From JAWXBR01 sp034440235 (GTDB lineage Bacteria; Bacteroidota; Ignavibacteria; Kapaibacteriales; Kapaibacteriaceae): a stretch of 64,000 nucleotides of DNA. The stretch lies in NCBI GenBank assembly GCA_034440235.1, contig JAWXBR010000011.1, forward strand, positions 81,696 through 145,695. The letters are read 5' to 3'. This document shows positions 63,565 to 64,000 of this stretch, in pieces; position 1 is the stretch's first letter; each line of letters starts with the position of its first letter. The translations under genes and the position numbers were made by a program. The notes below the pieces were generated by a model. That model did not search any database. It was given only the letters and a program-made list of their open reading frames with translations, and had not been told where the DNA came from.

Positions 63565-64000
63565 TCAGTTGATAGAAAAGTTTGTGAGTTGTGCAGTCGA
63601 TGATAGAAGTTGAGGCAACGATACGTTGTTCTTCCGTAAGTACTCAGCAGGCGACAGGTATCCGGTGCCGCTGTGAATGCGCTTGTGATTGTAAAATTCT
63701 ACCCAGCGTGTGAGCACTTCGTTGGCATGGTGCAGATCGGTGAAGGCATACTGACGACAGATAACGCTCTCGACGATGCTGTGATACGATTCGATGTGCG
63801 CGTTCTGTTCTGGGATTGCCGGTCGTGTGAAGCGGCGGCATGCTCGATACCCGTTGTCTTAAAGTGATCGCGCACGATTCTCCACTGCAGCAGCCATCCG
63901 ACATTGTACCGACTCTTGACGTCAATCACGGTCAGCATCATGGCGTTGCGTTTGCTGCCGTGCACATGCATGTATTTGATGTCGAACTCAAGGTGCGTCA
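63565..64000 (-). pseudogene. Decayed IS3-type transposase OrfB (3' part)
   Basis: On the minus strand the window edge enters an integrase core: EFDIKYMHVHGSKRNAMMLT (first Asp), VIDVKSRYNVGWLLQWRIVR, DHF. Then a shift near 63850 leads into DNGYRACRRFTRPAIPEQNA, HIESYHSIVE (catalytic Glu) and EVLTRWVEFYNHKRIHSGTG, ending LPQLLSSTAQLTNFSIN. About 45 residues normally found between the first Asp region and this block are missing, so the copy carries a deletion and a frameshift. It is a different subgroup from the element at 50.4 kb. Confidence 0.8.

Noticed and set aside
1..64000. tRNA or rRNA genes
   Set aside because: No tRNA-like cloverleaf with a GGTTCGAATCC-type T-arm or conserved rRNA stretch was noticed by eye. 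A tRNAscan or Rfam search would be decisive.

Overview
This window looks like chromosomal DNA from a member of the Fibrobacteres-Chlorobi-Bacteroidetes group, most likely a free-living Chlorobiota/Kapaibacteria/Ignavibacteria-type bacterium. The evidence is many exported proteins ending in short C-terminal domains that resemble type IX secretion system (T9SS) sorting signals, lipoproteins, a DUF5683 protein, a DUF4856 lipoprotein, OmpA-like porins and two TolC-dependent exporters. The placement is inferred from gene content and was not tested phylogenetically. No tRNA, rRNA, CRISPR array or intact prophage was recognised, and no gene-free stretch exceeds about 300 bases.

Layout. 1-2.8 kb: 3' part of the iron transporter FeoB, a palindromic operator-like site and a DUF4856 lipoprotein. 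2.8-10.2 kb (minus strand): a MgtE channel, then a MacB/Lol-like ABC exporter operon (TolC, adaptor, ATPase, two permeases). 10.2-13.9 kb: a secreted protein and the GTPase TypA, here fused in frame to an exported domain. 13.9-15.8 kb: a small plus-strand operon of secreted proteins (a signal-peptide-bearing Hcp-like protein, a tail-collar protein, a small T9SS-type protein). 15.8-21.8 kb (minus): a membrane glycosyltransferase-like protein, lipoproteins, a CoA-binding protein, a methyltransferase and RecR. 21.9-25.3 kb: PspA, a YbjN/CesT-like protein and decayed secreted proteins. 25.3-26.6 kb: a regularly spaced palindrome array in front of an AAA/DUF4143 ATPase. 26.6-34.4 kb (minus): an OmpA-family protein, DUF5683, RidA, ROK kinase, FtsB-like, GyrI-like and glycine decarboxylase. 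34.5-42.3 kb: an esterase, a tripartite RND efflux system whose pump is fused to its outer-membrane channel, and a YpfJ-like metallopeptidase. 42.4-50.2 kb: a two-component-like pair, two large T9SS-type secreted proteins, a TfoX-like protein, an acetyltransferase and a Cys-rich secreted protein. 50.3-51.8 kb: a decayed IS3-type element and a truncated HicB. 51.9-63.5 kb: fumarase, three tandem secreted metalloproteases and MurB. 63.5-64 kb: a second decayed IS3-type transposase.

Two themes stand out. First, short tandem duplications (15, 17, 21, 27, 30 and 32 bp) occur throughout. Most that lie in genes are multiples of three and add peptide repeats. Two 17-bp arrays at gene starts instead create chains of six-codon mini-ORFs joined by 4-nt stop/start overlaps. 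Second, two unrelated operons contain polyproteins in which a cytosolic or inner-membrane protein continues in frame through an internal signal peptide into an exported domain (TypA fusion; RND-TolC fusion). The most regular unexplained structure is the five-palindrome array with exact 32-bp spacing directly upstream of the DUF4143 ATPase.
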